Part shown: piece after piece, positions 8,765 to 17,024 of the stretch
Position numbering within the stretch: position 1 is the first letter of the stretch
How the letters are laid out: each line of letters starts with the position of its first letter
Assembly (NCBI GenBank): GCA_015698285.1
Contig: CP048685.1
Coordinates: 682,001 to 746,000, forward strand
Length of the DNA: 64,000 nucleotides
Origin: Candidatus Nitronauta litoralis
GTDB lineage: Bacteria > Nitrospinota > Nitrospinia > Nitrospinales > Nitrospinaceae
Direction of reading: 5' to 3'
The notes under the pieces: model-generated
Database searches by the model: none
What the model was told of the DNA's origin: nothing
Seen by the model: the letters and a program-made list of their open reading frames with translations, nothing else
Position numbers and translations under genes: made by a program

Positions 8765-8983
8765 CTATTCCCCGGTGTAACCGATTTCCACATCCCCTTT
8801 ATCAACATTTACAATCACCGGTATCATGTATTTCCCGTCCGTGTAGTCGAGAAGTTTTTCCATGGCACGCGGGTCTTTTTCAACATTGACGTACAAAAAG
8901 GGAATGCACTTTTTTTTATAATCATCCCGCGCTTTTTGCGTGTGCGGGCAATCGTCTTTTCCTAATATCAGATAATGCGACAT
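8765..8983 (-). CDS. Small glutaredoxin-like protein with CPHT motif
   Basis: Only 72 residues, close to the minimal glutaredoxin fold. The N terminus YLILGKDDCPHTQKARDDYKKK matches the glutaredoxin active-site strand and helix with CPHT instead of CPYC, so there is a single active-site Cys and a Thr at the second position. A second Cys follows 17 residues later. The YVNVEKDPRAMEKL segment and the cis-Pro region GKYMIPVIVN also fit the fold, but the C-terminal GG motif for glutathione binding is not obvious. It could be a thiol reductase, a monothiol carrier or a redox-inactive paralogue. It is embedded between DUF1566 genes on the same strand, suggesting co-expression with them. Confidence 0.75.
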   Translation of the reverse strand: MSHYLILGKDDCPHTQKARDDYKKKCIPFLYVNVEKDPRAMEKLLDYTDGKYMIPVIVNVDKGDVEIGYTGE

Positions 8984-9023
8984 CGTATTCTTTTCTTACA
9001 AGTCCCGTAACAACCAGGCTCCG

Positions 9024-9653
9024 TTAATCAAATTTGCGCGTCTGCTTCCGCCAGGCTGGCTCCCATTCTTCTTTCACTTCATCACGGACAGCACGAACAT
9101 GTGTAAACTCATTATCCTTGTGCTCCCATTTTTCATTTCCGGTGATGAAATTATAATTCATCGCATACTGGGAGTAATCGGGTTTTTCCTCGTAGGTCCA
9201 GGTGTTGTGCCCACACCCTTCTTCAAACAAGGTGTCGATATGAATTTCGGCCCCGTCTTTATCCCGGTTGGATACAGAGAACGAGAACATGGATTGGGCT
9301 TCATCGAAGCTGCACAACCGCCAGTCGTCAAATCCTGCAAACTTCTTTTCATTGAGTTCTTCAATATAATCGTTAGCCTCGTACCAGTTGATCCCATAAC
9401 CAAAATTAAAAAAAGAGTCTTTCTTTTGCCACATCAAATTACGGCGGGAATCACTGATCGTGCCATCCCCGTTATCTACAAACTGCGGCCCATCAAACCG
9501 GCTGCCTTCCTCTTCCTCTTCCTCAAGGTCATCATCCCCTGACCATTCTTCCAGGTCCAGGGATTCATCCAGATCAAGCCCTTCGTCGCCGGGGAGTTCT
9601 TCTACATCTTCCAGCTCACCTGTTGTATCTTCCTGGTTTTCGTTTTCAGACAT
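9024..9653 (-). CDS. DUF1566 protein with strongly acidic N-terminal head, copy 6
   Basis: A 209-residue protein. Residues 1-50 are almost only Glu, Asp, Gly and Leu, a head that resembles those of the TPR and NHL proteins further along the island. The DUF1566 domain follows: QFVDNGDGTISDSRRNLMWQKKDSF, FAGFDDWRLCSFDEAQSMF, GCGHNTWTYE and HVRAVRDE. The usual PT of WRLPT is replaced by CS. The ATG has GGAGATAGGGGTA upstream. No signal peptide, so presumably cytoplasmic. Role unknown. Confidence 0.85.
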   Translation of the reverse strand: MSENENQEDTTGELEDVEELPGDEGLDLDESLDLEEWSGDDDLEEEEEEGSRFDGPQFVDNGDGTISDSRRNLMWQKKDSFFNFGYGINWYEANDYIEELNEKKFAGFDDWRLCSFDEAQSMFSFSVSNRDKDGAEIHIDTLFEEGCGHNTWTYEEKPDYSQYAMNYNFITGNEKWEHKDNEFTHVRAVRDEVKEEWEPAWRKQTRKFD

Positions 9654-9687
9654 TACCCCTATCTCCTATTGAACCTGAGGCAGATCA

Positions 9688-10128
9688 TCAGGCATCCCGT
9701 ACAAGTCGTACCGAGGTCCCTGTTGTGGAAACCTGCTGGTCGACACAGACTTCTTTCATTGATGGAAAATAACATTTCCAGGCGTAAGAATCATAACGGG
9801 TCTCCGAGGTCCATAAACTCCATTCTCCTCCGGCCTGATAATCTGAAACCTGCCTTTTCTTCTTGGGCGGCAGGTTCATAAACATTGTCCAGTAAACTTC
9901 TGTATTTTTCAGTAAACCACGAAGTTCACTTTTTGTGGGGAGCCGCCAGTCGTTGTAACCACAGTATTTTTGTTCATTGCATGCCTGTTGATAGGCCACG
10001 GCCTCGTCCCAGTTGAGCCACCGCCCCAGCTCCTGGCGGGAATCTTTTTTTGCCCATGCGATGTCTTCTTCATTATCGGTAATTGTTCCATCCTTATTTG
10101 CAATGAACCGGGATTCTTTTTCACTCAT
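9688..10128 (-). CDS. DUF1566 protein, copy 7
   Basis: A 146-residue single-domain DUF1566 protein: RFIANKDGTITDNEEDIAWAKKDSR, YCGYNDWRLPTKSELRGLL, EWSLWTSE and GTSVRLVRDA. It lacks the GCG motif and has a longer variable loop with a Pro-Pro-Lys-Lys-Lys stretch. The ATG is preceded by GGAACCTTAC. It lies 34 bases upstream of copy 6 and 197 bases from copy 8, the larger gap perhaps carrying a promoter. No export signal. Function unknown. Confidence 0.83.
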   Translation of the reverse strand: MSEKESRFIANKDGTITDNEEDIAWAKKDSRQELGRWLNWDEAVAYQQACNEQKYCGYNDWRLPTKSELRGLLKNTEVYWTMFMNLPPKKKRQVSDYQAGGEWSLWTSETRYDSYAWKCYFPSMKEVCVDQQVSTTGTSVRLVRDA

Positions 10129-10324
10129 GTAAGGTTCCAGTAAATCGTTTTATTAAAATAAACCACACAACTCCCCTTTTCTTCCCCAATCAGGACAGTT
10201 CAAAACCCTCTGCAATGCGGCCGTTTTATCTTTTCACAATATCATCAGGGGAGTTAATTATCAATCCCCAGCTTTACCGCAAATGCCTGAAAAACACAGT
10301 GTTATCACTGGTTTTAGAATAAGG

Positions 10325-10819
10325 TCAGCGCTGATCTGAAACGAACATTCCTTTTCGTGGTTTGATTTTCCCAAAGGATTTCAAGACCGCTTCATCTGCC
10401 GTTCCGCGAACGGGTCGAAGACTCGAATTCAGGTTATCGTCTACGTCCTTGTGCCCACCCGTCCCACTGCTGAATGCGTAGGTGTAAGCTGTGATTTTCC
10501 CTCGCTTGTTGCTTGTCCAGGTGTCCCACCCACATCCTGCAGGAAACACCTGATCGATGAAAAGCTCCATTTCATATTTGTCCAGCACCTTTTGCGATTT
10601 GTCCTGGATATACAAGGAATGAGCCTCTTCACGGGACGGCAACCGCCAATCATCCCAACCAGCAAAGGATTCTTCATTCAACTTCTCAATGTACTTGTTT
10701 GCCTGCCGGTAGGTGATGAACCTTTTAAACTCCTGGAAAGAATCTTCTTTCTTCCAGACAAGTTTTGTTAAATTGTCCTGAACCGTACCATTCCCATTGT
10801 CCGTAAATCTGTTTTCCAT
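10325..10819 (-). CDS. DUF1566 protein, copy 8
   Basis: A 164-residue protein with one DUF1566 domain: RFTDNGNGTVQDNLTKLVWKKEDSF, FAGWDDWRLPSREEAHSLY, LFIDQVFPAGCGWDTWTSN and SLRPVRGT, and a short basic tail. The frame is open six codons further from a TTG; the ATG at 10819 with TTTGGAAT upstream is preferred. It is the first DUF1566 gene downstream of the terminator of the secreted-protein gene and so probably heads the DUF1566 transcript. No signal peptide. Confidence 0.84.
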   Translation of the reverse strand: MENRFTDNGNGTVQDNLTKLVWKKEDSFQEFKRFITYRQANKYIEKLNEESFAGWDDWRLPSREEAHSLYIQDKSQKVLDKYEMELFIDQVFPAGCGWDTWTSNKRGKITAYTYAFSSGTGGHKDVDDNLNSSLRPVRGTADEAVLKSFGKIKPRKGMFVSDQR

Positions 10820-10978
10820 ATATTCCAAACGACCCAATTAAGGTTCCTAAAAAGACCCCACAAGAAACAGCCTGACAACTACAGGCAATTCACTTTCTTA
10901 ATTTGGAAATACCCTGGAACCAAACCCCAATTTTTTCAGGTAACACTTATTTAGAAGATCGGCTGGTCCAAAAAGGTT

Positions 10979-11014
10979 CAAAAAAAAACCGGGAGGCCCC
11001 TAGGGACCTCCCGG
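10979..11014 (-). terminator. Terminator after the secreted-protein gene
   Basis: On the minus strand a GC-rich stem CCGGGAGG / CCTCCCGG (flanks of a short CCCTAGGGG-type loop) is followed by eight T. It lies just past the stop at 11033 and isolates that gene from the DUF1566 run. Confidence 0.88.
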
Positions 11015-11032
11015 CTTAAACACTTTAATCGA

Positions 11033-11518
11033 TTAACGACCGACTTCACTCTTTTGTCCCTGAGTACCGAAAATACCACGCTCGGTACCAACCGGAAGAC
11101 CCAGCCCCGGCTCTACATAGGTATCAGGCTGAACATGATCCAGATGATACTCGTTCTGGTAGGTCTTACCGGAACCCGCATCAATTTTCCAGTCATGACG
11201 ATCAAAACGCTGACGCTGACAGTTCACAATTACGTTGCCAGGGCCATTATTTTTGAAAGTAGTTTTTTGAGCAATCGCGTTAGACTCAAAGCCACTTGGT
11301 GCCAGTTCAACCTTCTGGACTTTGCCCCAATTGTAAGCGTACGGGCCAATGTTGAATTCCAGAGTCGTGTCCTTAGTTTCGCTGGTGTTGTAAGCGATCC
11401 AACCGGCTTTAACGCATTCGGAGGTTTCGCCCGGTGCCAAGGTAGTTTCGTTAGCACTGGCTACACCAGTAAAGCCAACAAAAGCCAAGGCAGTCATCAG
11501 ACCGATAATTCTTTTCAT
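11033..11518 (-). CDS. Small secreted protein of unknown function, probably well expressed
   Basis: The ATG at 11518 follows a strong AGGGGGAGCACA ribosome site and opens a clear Sec signal peptide (MKRIIGLMTALAFVGFTGVASA, cleavage expected after residue 22). The mature part is about 139 residues with two Cys (SECVKAG and VNCQRQ), which could form one disulfide, and a beta-rich look: TTLEFNIGPYAYNW, KVQKVELAPSGFES, GPGNVIVNCQRQRFDRHDWKIDAGSG. I do not recognise the family. A longer reading back to 11605 would hide the signal peptide and is rejected. Its own terminator and strong ribosome site suggest a monocistronic, abundant periplasmic or surface protein. Function unknown. Confidence 0.8.
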   Translation of the reverse strand: MKRIIGLMTALAFVGFTGVASANETTLAPGETSECVKAGWIAYNTSETKDTTLEFNIGPYAYNWGKVQKVELAPSGFESNAIAQKTTFKNNGPGNVIVNCQRQRFDRHDWKIDAGSGKTYQNEYHLDHVQPDTYVEPGLGLPVGTERGIFGTQGQKSEVGR

Positions 11519-11633
11519 TGTGCTCCCCCTTTCAAGTTTATTAAAAGCAAGCGTATGAAGAAGTCCCAGAAATCTGAACTTTGATTCCCTGTTTTTGAAA
11601 ACCATCTCCCATGAACAAACATTCTAAGAGATA

Positions 11634-11657
11634 TGCAGTGCCGGTGCAACCTTGCAC
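11634..11657 (-). promoter_or_regulatory. TTGCA palindrome upstream of the secreted-protein gene
   Basis: The plus-strand sequence GTGCAACCTTGCAC (11644-11657) is a perfect inverted repeat, about 130 bases before the start codon. Read on the minus strand, TTGCACCGGCACTGCA also has the spacing of a sigma-54 -24/-12 element (G at -24, GC at -12) but carries T in place of the first of the two nearly invariant G. Operator or degenerate promoter; not proven. Confidence 0.35.
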
Positions 11658-11797
11658 TTGAGCACTTTTCAAGGTTTTCGAGAAAATATCAAAACCCCTG
11701 CCTTAAGTCAAGGTTTAAATTTCCTTCCGACAGCCCCACACAACCCCTTATTTTACAAAGAGTTTTTTGGGGGTTTTTGTGCGAATTTTCACCCTGC

Positions 11798-12193
11798 TCA
11801 AACCCTGAATTTCAGAGATGTCAAACTCATCAGGTTAGGAGAGTTTCTGAGTACTTTTTCCCCTTCTTCCGACAAGTCGTTTACTACCAGTTGTAGCGAC
11901 CTCAGGTTCTCGAGAATTGACGAATTAGCCAGGTATTCAGCACCCTGATCGGTTATCTGGTTTGACTTCAGGTTCAATTGACGCAGATTGGAGAATACCG
12001 GGGACTCTGCAATTGCCTTGACCCCCTCGTCTCCAATGTCATTCTGGGAAAGATCAAGCGCCCTCAAGCTTGACAATTCTTCTTTTTTTGCCAGTTCTCG
12101 AGCCCCAACTTCCCGAATAAACTTTGCTTTGAGATTGAGGATCTGCCCGTCCTTGCTAAGGTTGTCGCGAATCAGTCTTTCAATATCGGCCAT
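11798..12193 (-). CDS. Short leucine-rich repeat protein
   Basis: A 131-residue cytoplasmic protein with an N-terminal helix region and about three to four LRRs of the ribonuclease-inhibitor type: LSSLRALDLSQNDIGDEGVKAIAES, FSNLRQLNLKSNQITDQGAEYLANS and LENLRSLQLVVNDLSEEGEKVL, each with the LxxLxLxxNxI core. LRR proteins of this kind serve as protein-binding scaffolds. It is followed (39 bases upstream on the strand) by a TPR protein gene in the same direction, consistent with a set of interaction modules. No enzyme domain. Partner unknown. Confidence 0.85.
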   Translation of the reverse strand: MADIERLIRDNLSKDGQILNLKAKFIREVGARELAKKEELSSLRALDLSQNDIGDEGVKAIAESPVFSNLRQLNLKSNQITDQGAEYLANSSILENLRSLQLVVNDLSEEGEKVLRNSPNLMSLTSLKFRV

Positions 12194-12232
12194 GATTTGT
12201 CTTTCTCTTTAATTTTTTCGGGGTTGAGGAGG

Positions 12233-13048
12233 TCAGCCTTCACCCTCTATTTGCTTGGCTTCAAATCCATATTCATCGTAAATGGTCCACCCAATAGCCA
12301 GCATTTTCTTCGCATAAGTGATCATCAATCCTGCCTGAGCGTGGTTTGGGTCAATATCGAGTGCCTTTTTTAAATAGCGTAAGGCCCGCTTCACATCGTC
12401 TTTTTCACTACCGTAATGGGTGATTTGACGCGCTTTGTCAATAAGGTCCGACGCCCACTTGTAATACAGGTTCGCCATCTGACCAGGTGTTTCTTTGGCG
12501 ATGTACTCAACCAGATCGTCATCCGCTTTTAATTGATCCAGGAACTCGAGTGCCTTTTCAAAGTGACCGAGCGGGATATCGTAATCATCATCATTGACCT
12601 CTGTGATCTGATCCCCTGGCTTGTGCGCTGAATGCAAACCAACCGAACTTTTCACCACCACCGATTGAATGCCTGACAAGAGATCGTGATAGTAGAGGTT
12701 CCCCATTCCAAAGTGGATGATGGAGTGGAAGTCTTTCTCCGTGTCCAACATCAGCGCCAATTCGTACTCTTCAAGAGCCTCCTTGACTTCGCCCAACTCT
12801 TCCAGGGCTTCACCCAGATTATAATGGTGAACCGGGTTATCAGGCTCCTGCTCTATCTGGTACTGAAATTCAGCGATCTGGGCTTCAAGGTCAAACTCCG
12901 CTTCTTCACCACCCTCTTTCTGGGCCCGTTCCAGCGGATCATCTTCTTTTTCCTGGAAGTTTTTACTGACATCATCCTCTGACTGATCTGAGTTCAGGGA
13001 AGTTTCTTCATCAGAAGAAGCATCAGGCTGCTGGTTTTCGTCACTCAT
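12233..13048 (-). CDS. TPR protein with acidic N-terminal head
   Basis: A 271-residue protein when started at the ATG at 13048, which overlaps the stop region of the upstream DUF1566 gene by 8 bases; an 18-residue longer reading would extend further into that gene. Residues 1-55 are Glu/Asp/Ser rich. TPR-like helices follow: NPVHHYNLGEALEELGEVKEALEEYELAL near residue 75-105 and KRALRYLKKALDIDPNHAQAGLMI near 215-240, with a less typical helical middle. This is a cytoplasmic protein-interaction scaffold. Coupling to the exported DUF1566 gene suggests a shared role. No catalytic motif. Confidence 0.8.
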   Translation of the reverse strand: MSDENQQPDASSDEETSLNSDQSEDDVSKNFQEKEDDPLERAQKEGGEEAEFDLEAQIAEFQYQIEQEPDNPVHHYNLGEALEELGEVKEALEEYELALMLDTEKDFHSIIHFGMGNLYYHDLLSGIQSVVVKSSVGLHSAHKPGDQITEVNDDDYDIPLGHFEKALEFLDQLKADDDLVEYIAKETPGQMANLYYKWASDLIDKARQITHYGSEKDDVKRALRYLKKALDIDPNHAQAGLMITYAKKMLAIGWTIYDEYGFEAKQIEGEG

Positions 13049-13730
13049 ATTTTTTTTCCACCGGACCCCGGACAGCATCGCCAAGTTCCGCAAGCAGAGC
13101 ATCCGCTTTGTTTTTTTCTTCAGGAGTCAAGTCTCGCACGGGCCGTACTGCAGTGAGAGATTTTTGTATGCCCCCCTTGCTGCTGATATAAGCTCGACCT
13201 CGAATGTAATTAAAACCCCAGGCCATTTCCTTGCGATATTCTTCTTCGGACCAATAACAACAATGACTGTGCCCAAATATCGGGTCCAGGTGTACTTCGT
13301 TCGTGGTCCAGTAATAATTCCAGGGAATAGAGGAGCTTTCATCAAATAAACTGGCAAGCTCTTCCTTGTTGGGCAGACGCCAGCTGGATGACCCACCAAA
13401 TTTCTGCTTATTGAGTTTTTTTATGTACGTCTGTGCATCGTTCCAGTTTATCCAGTCTCTGGTTCGCTGATAGGAGTCCTCTTTTGCCCAGACCACCCCA
13501 GTGACTAGATCCAGCACGCTTCCATCCTTGTTGTCCTGATAACGAGGGTTGGTGGAAGGCGCGAGCTCAGCCTTAGGCTTGGTCATTGAGAGTATCTGGC
13601 CATCGAACCCGGGATCAAACCCGGTTTTAGATCCATCGGCCCAAACCTGCCCCGCCAATACACAAACCAGGGAAGCAAACAACACTACTACTCTTCCCGT
13701 CTTCTTAAGCTTTGATGAAATCTCAAGCAT
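13041..13730 (-). CDS. Exported DUF1566 protein, copy 9
   Basis: A 229-residue protein and the only DUF1566 member here with a signal peptide: basic start, hydrophobic VVVLFASLVCVLAGQVWA, cleavage expected near residue 31. The domain follows: RYQDNKDGSVLDLVTGVVWAKEDSY, FGGSSSWRLPNKEELASLFD, HLDPIFGHSHCCYWSEEE and LTAVRPVRDLTPEEK. The CCYWSEE segment resembles the YWSST motif of secreted DUF1566 proteins more than the GCGxxxWT of the cytoplasmic copies, so it may be closer to the ancestral exported form. It probably acts in the periplasm. It is translationally coupled to the TPR gene downstream. Confidence 0.86.
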   Translation of the reverse strand: MLEISSKLKKTGRVVVLFASLVCVLAGQVWADGSKTGFDPGFDGQILSMTKPKAELAPSTNPRYQDNKDGSVLDLVTGVVWAKEDSYQRTRDWINWNDAQTYIKKLNKQKFGGSSSWRLPNKEELASLFDESSSIPWNYYWTTNEVHLDPIFGHSHCCYWSEEEYRKEMAWGFNYIRGRAYISSKGGIQKSLTAVRPVRDLTPEEKNKADALLAELGDAVRGPVEKKYE

Positions 13731-13782
13731 GGCCCTCTAGAAAATTAAACTGCTGGTCAATATTGTATCAAACCCAAACGAG

Positions 13783-14799
13783 CTATTCTTCATCCTGCGG
13801 TGCCCAATCGGGTTCCCAGGACAAACACACGCCTACCGGATTATGAAACTGGCGCGGCTCTCCGCCGACCGTCCCCCATTTCCTGGAAAAACCCATTTCG
13901 GGGTCAAACTTCTGAAGTCGATGGTTAAGAGTGTCGACCACGAATACGAAACCGTAAGGATCTTCAACTATTCCCATCGGGCAGTTGAATTGCCCATCCC
14001 GTTTCCCAAATTCTCCATGGACAGCCAAAAAGTTTCCCTCACGGTCAAACTGCTGGACCCGGTTCTGACTTTTTTCTGCAACCAGCAAGGTACCATCTCG
14101 CCGGGCAGCGACATCATTGGGGAAATTAAAACGGGATTCCTCAGTTCCGTATTCACCAAATTTGGTGATGAACTGACCTTCTTCGTTAAAAACCTGAACC
14201 CGCTGGTTGTCGCGGTCAGCAACATAAATATTGCCTTCTTCATCAAGGGAAAGGCCAGTGGGAAATTTCATAAAACCATCGAAATCTCCGGCGAACCCGA
14301 ACCCCATTAAAAAGTCGCCGTCGTTATCAAATCGCTTGATACAGTGGTTGGCTGTGTCCGCTACCAGAATTGTACCGGTTGGTTCAGCAACGATATTTTC
14401 CGGCCAGTAAAACCTGTCCTGCCCGTAGCCTTCGGTACCAAATTCCAGGAGAAAATCACCATCCTCATCAAATTTCTGGATACGATGACAACCCGTGTCG
14501 GCCACCCAGATATTTCCTTCCATGTCAACAGCCACTGAAAACGGCCCCTTAAACAGGCCCGGTTCATAGGGCGCACGGGTCCCGGCGGATTGACCAAACT
14601 CCATAAGGAAATTTCCATTACCATCGAATTTTTGAATACGGTCATTTCCGGAATCTGCCACCCATACGTATAGCTTGGAATGGTCGACATCCATCCACGC
14701 CGGGCGTTCTTCGGGAACTATTCCCGCTTCGTCCTTAAGCGCCAGCTCCTGTGATTCGGGAGCTTCCTCCAAAACCTCTTCATTTTTTTCTTCGCTCAT
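13783..14799 (-). CDS. NHL-repeat beta-propeller protein
   Basis: After an acidic head of about 30 residues, six NHL repeats fill the 338-residue protein. Each has the pattern DxGNDRIQKFDxxGNFLxEFG, for example GCHRIQKFDEDGDFLLEFG, ANHCIKRFDNDGDFLMGFG and LNHRLQKFDPEMGFSRKWG, alternating with IWVADTG, ILVADTA, IYVADRD and FVVDTL strands. This makes a closed six-bladed propeller, a platform for protein or ligand binding. No signal peptide, so cytoplasmic. The ATG at 14799 with GAGGTGACT upstream is preferred over the GTG two codons earlier. Adjacent TPR, LRR and DUF1566 genes suggest a set of binding modules. Function unknown. Confidence 0.9.
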   Translation of the reverse strand: MSEEKNEEVLEEAPESQELALKDEAGIVPEERPAWMDVDHSKLYVWVADSGNDRIQKFDGNGNFLMEFGQSAGTRAPYEPGLFKGPFSVAVDMEGNIWVADTGCHRIQKFDEDGDFLLEFGTEGYGQDRFYWPENIVAEPTGTILVADTANHCIKRFDNDGDFLMGFGFAGDFDGFMKFPTGLSLDEEGNIYVADRDNQRVQVFNEEGQFITKFGEYGTEESRFNFPNDVAARRDGTLLVAEKSQNRVQQFDREGNFLAVHGEFGKRDGQFNCPMGIVEDPYGFVFVVDTLNHRLQKFDPEMGFSRKWGTVGGEPRQFHNPVGVCLSWEPDWAPQDEE

Positions 14800-14827
14800 A
14801 GTCACCTCACCCCTTCAAGTCCAGGGG

Positions 14828-14863
14828 CAAAAAAATAGCGGAAGGCCCCACGGGCGCTTCCGC
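14828..14863 (-). terminator. Terminator after the unknown acidic protein gene
   Basis: Minus-strand stem GCGGAAG / CTTCCGC with additional GC pairs and a small loop, followed by TATTTTTTTG. It lies between the gene at 15047 and the NHL gene, marking a transcription boundary inside the island. Confidence 0.8.
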
Positions 14864-15046
14864 AATTTATGTCTGGTGAGAACCGTTGGCCCCGCACCTC
14901 CGTATTGGCCGCGCCCAGGGAACGGATTTCACTGGTTTTACGAGGACCCCCAATAATCCCATAATTCTGCTCCGGTAATTGGCAGACTCCGAATCAAACT
15001 GGACCTGCTCACCGGGCAAGGAACAATTTTTAGAGGTACCCTCCAG

Positions 15047-15661
15047 TTAATTTATGGTAAGGCCTTTTACATCCAGCTTCTGGTATTCGAAGTCACAGGC
15101 CTGTTGCATTTCATTAAGCCGTTCGTTCCAGCTGTTCTTGAAGTTATCCAGGTTTTCCATTTTGGGTTTCTTCTTCATCAGCCCGACTTCTTTATACAAT
15201 GGCTTCACCATGTTTTTGTGGATTTCCAGCAACACATTTCGCAACCTGATGATGCAGTCTTTAGTCACGGCTTCGCGCGTCACACCATCAACTTTTTCGA
15301 GCAACCGCAGGAAACCCTGAATGGTAACCAGATGTTTCATGTAGCTGTCGGCAAGCTTGTGATTGTATTTAAGCCCACAGTCGATGTAACTCGGCATGAG
15401 AAACATCCCAACGTGATGATCGAACTGAACACAAAGGGTGATGAGTTTCTGGAGGTAATCGACCTCACGAAGGTCTTCCTCTTCCTCGCCCTCTTCCAGT
15501 TCCTTGGCAGCCTTTTCCTTTTCCTCCTGGAGTTCTTTCTTTATTCTCTCAAGTTCCGAAAGATCCGAAAGAGGATCGTCGGAACGGGCACTCTGGTCTT
15601 TATCTTCAGCTTCCTCTCCGGTTGCCTGCGCCGGATCCTGATTAGCCTCTTCTTCGCTCAA
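15047..15661 (-). CDS. Acidic coiled-coil protein of unknown function
   Basis: A 204-residue cytoplasmic protein. Residues 1-65 are highly acidic and form a probable coiled coil (ELERIKKELQEEKEKAAKELEEGEEEED). The rest is helical with a distinctive segment LITLCVQFDHHVGMFLMPSYIDCGLKYNHKLADSYMKH containing several His and two Cys, possibly a metal or cofactor site, and VTKDCIIRLRNVLLEIHKNM. I know no family with this pattern. It has its own terminator downstream and 200 bases of upstream spacer, so probably its own transcript. Its acidic head is like those of other proteins in the island. Confidence 0.65.
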   Translation of the reverse strand: MSEEEANQDPAQATGEEAEDKDQSARSDDPLSDLSELERIKKELQEEKEKAAKELEEGEEEEDLREVDYLQKLITLCVQFDHHVGMFLMPSYIDCGLKYNHKLADSYMKHLVTIQGFLRLLEKVDGVTREAVTKDCIIRLRNVLLEIHKNMVKPLYKEVGLMKKKPKMENLDNFKNSWNERLNEMQQACDFEYQKLDVKGLTIN

Positions 15662-15867
15662 GGTATTCTCTCCTTCAAAAATGCGGATGGACCAAATGCA
15701 TAAACCCTATAAAACAAAAGGCGTTAACTTCGATTTGGCAGGATTGCGAATTATATCCCGCCAGGATTCAGGGTGTCAAGCTTATTGCTTGGAGATTAAT
15801 TATTGAAATTGGCCCTACAAAGCCCCTTTTCCTGAATTAATATCAGCATTTTAAAAATAATACGTTT

Positions 15868-16902
15868 TCAACCTTTTTTCTGTATCGCCAATGACAGGTT
15901 ATGCGATAGGACCAATCCTGTCACCATCTTAATGATTTTAAAGAGATAATAGCAAACCTTTACAATTGCCATTTTGGAGTTGCGGTATTTTACATACCAA
16001 AGGTCAACACGGTCTCTGCTCCCCTCTTTGTCCGGCTGCAATAACACCGGGGACGCGTTATTTTCCTTTAGAATTTTAAAAATCTCCCCAACGCTTGCTC
16101 CGCGGATCCCTTTTCGCAAAAGTGTACTCCAATCCACTCCCTGGAGGTTTCTTTTTGAAAAACGTTGGGCATATACATGCGCCAGGGAATCGGGAAGATA
16201 ATTGATAAACGGCAAGCCACTGGTAGTATGAAGTTCCACTGGGAACCATCGGTACGGCGTCTGGTTCAGGAATAAAATTCCGCCTTCTTTTAAACGATCC
16301 CACAAAACAGGTAATAACTTCTTTCTCTCCGATGGAAGCAAATGCTCATACACAGCACTTAAAATAATATAATCAAACCGTCCTATATTCGGAGGCAAAC
16401 TGTTTCCATTAGGTGACTTCAGCAATTCAATGTGGCTATCCATCTCATAATGGTGGGCCCTGGATCGGGCGATAGACAATAAGCTTTCTTCCAGTTCAAT
16501 GCCTACTATTTTTGTATCTGGAAACATCCTCCCAAGAATCATCGTCGATGCCCCGCTCCCACAACCAAAGTCGAGTATTCTTTTTCCTGAAAATTGTTTC
16601 AAATCCACATAACTGAGCAGATCGTAATGCAAACTGCGTTGCACATAACCCGGAGATTCCTCCCTCACGATTTCATCACATAGATAAGCTGGCCCCTTTA
16701 CCTCGAGTATCTTTTTTATCAATTCAACCGGATAACGGGTCTCGCATGTTCTAACAGGAATGAATAAGTCATCACGAAATGGATTGACCTGGATCCGGTT
16801 GATATTATTGGAGGCAGGACTTTCTATTACTATTTCAGCTTGTTCATGTTTCAAGGAAATATTCATAATAAATAAAAAATCCGGTTTTATTTTCAAATCC
16901 AA
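15868..16902 (-). CDS. Class I SAM-dependent methyltransferase
   Basis: A protein of 344 residues (332 if started at the ATG at 16866; neither start has a clear ribosome site). Motif I is ILDFGCGSGASTMILG near residue 110, followed by KIVGIELEESLLSIARSRA for SAM ribose binding and FDYIILSAVYEHLLPSERKKLLPVLWDRLKEGGILFLNQTPYRWFP, a typical post-motif II region. The C terminus holds GLPFINYLPDSLAHVYAQRFSKRNL, as seen in methyltransferases of polysaccharide and lipid clusters, and a hydrophobic helix near the end that may bind membrane. The substrate cannot be told. The local sequence is more AT-rich than its neighbours, hinting at separate acquisition. Confidence 0.82.
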   Translation of the reverse strand: MDLKIKPDFLFIMNISLKHEQAEIVIESPASNNINRIQVNPFRDDLFIPVRTCETRYPVELIKKILEVKGPAYLCDEIVREESPGYVQRSLHYDLLSYVDLKQFSGKRILDFGCGSGASTMILGRMFPDTKIVGIELEESLLSIARSRAHHYEMDSHIELLKSPNGNSLPPNIGRFDYIILSAVYEHLLPSERKKLLPVLWDRLKEGGILFLNQTPYRWFPVELHTTSGLPFINYLPDSLAHVYAQRFSKRNLQGVDWSTLLRKGIRGASVGEIFKILKENNASPVLLQPDKEGSRDRVDLWYVKYRNSKMAIVKVCYYLFKIIKMVTGLVLSHNLSLAIQKKG

Positions 16903-17024
16903 ACTTAAAGCAATTTTGGTAGTATTTTGCCATAAGTCTTATTTTTCTTTAAAAACCAGCAACCACCATAAGGTTAATGATTTAGAAAAATTCGCTTGTA
17001 CCCTCCAAATTCGGCCTCTTCACA

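Noticed and set aside
6294-13730. Diversity-generating retroelement acting on the DUF1566 genes
   Set aside because: DUF1566 domains can be targets of such elements, but I see no reverse transcriptase gene, no template repeat and no adenine-specific variation signal in the window.
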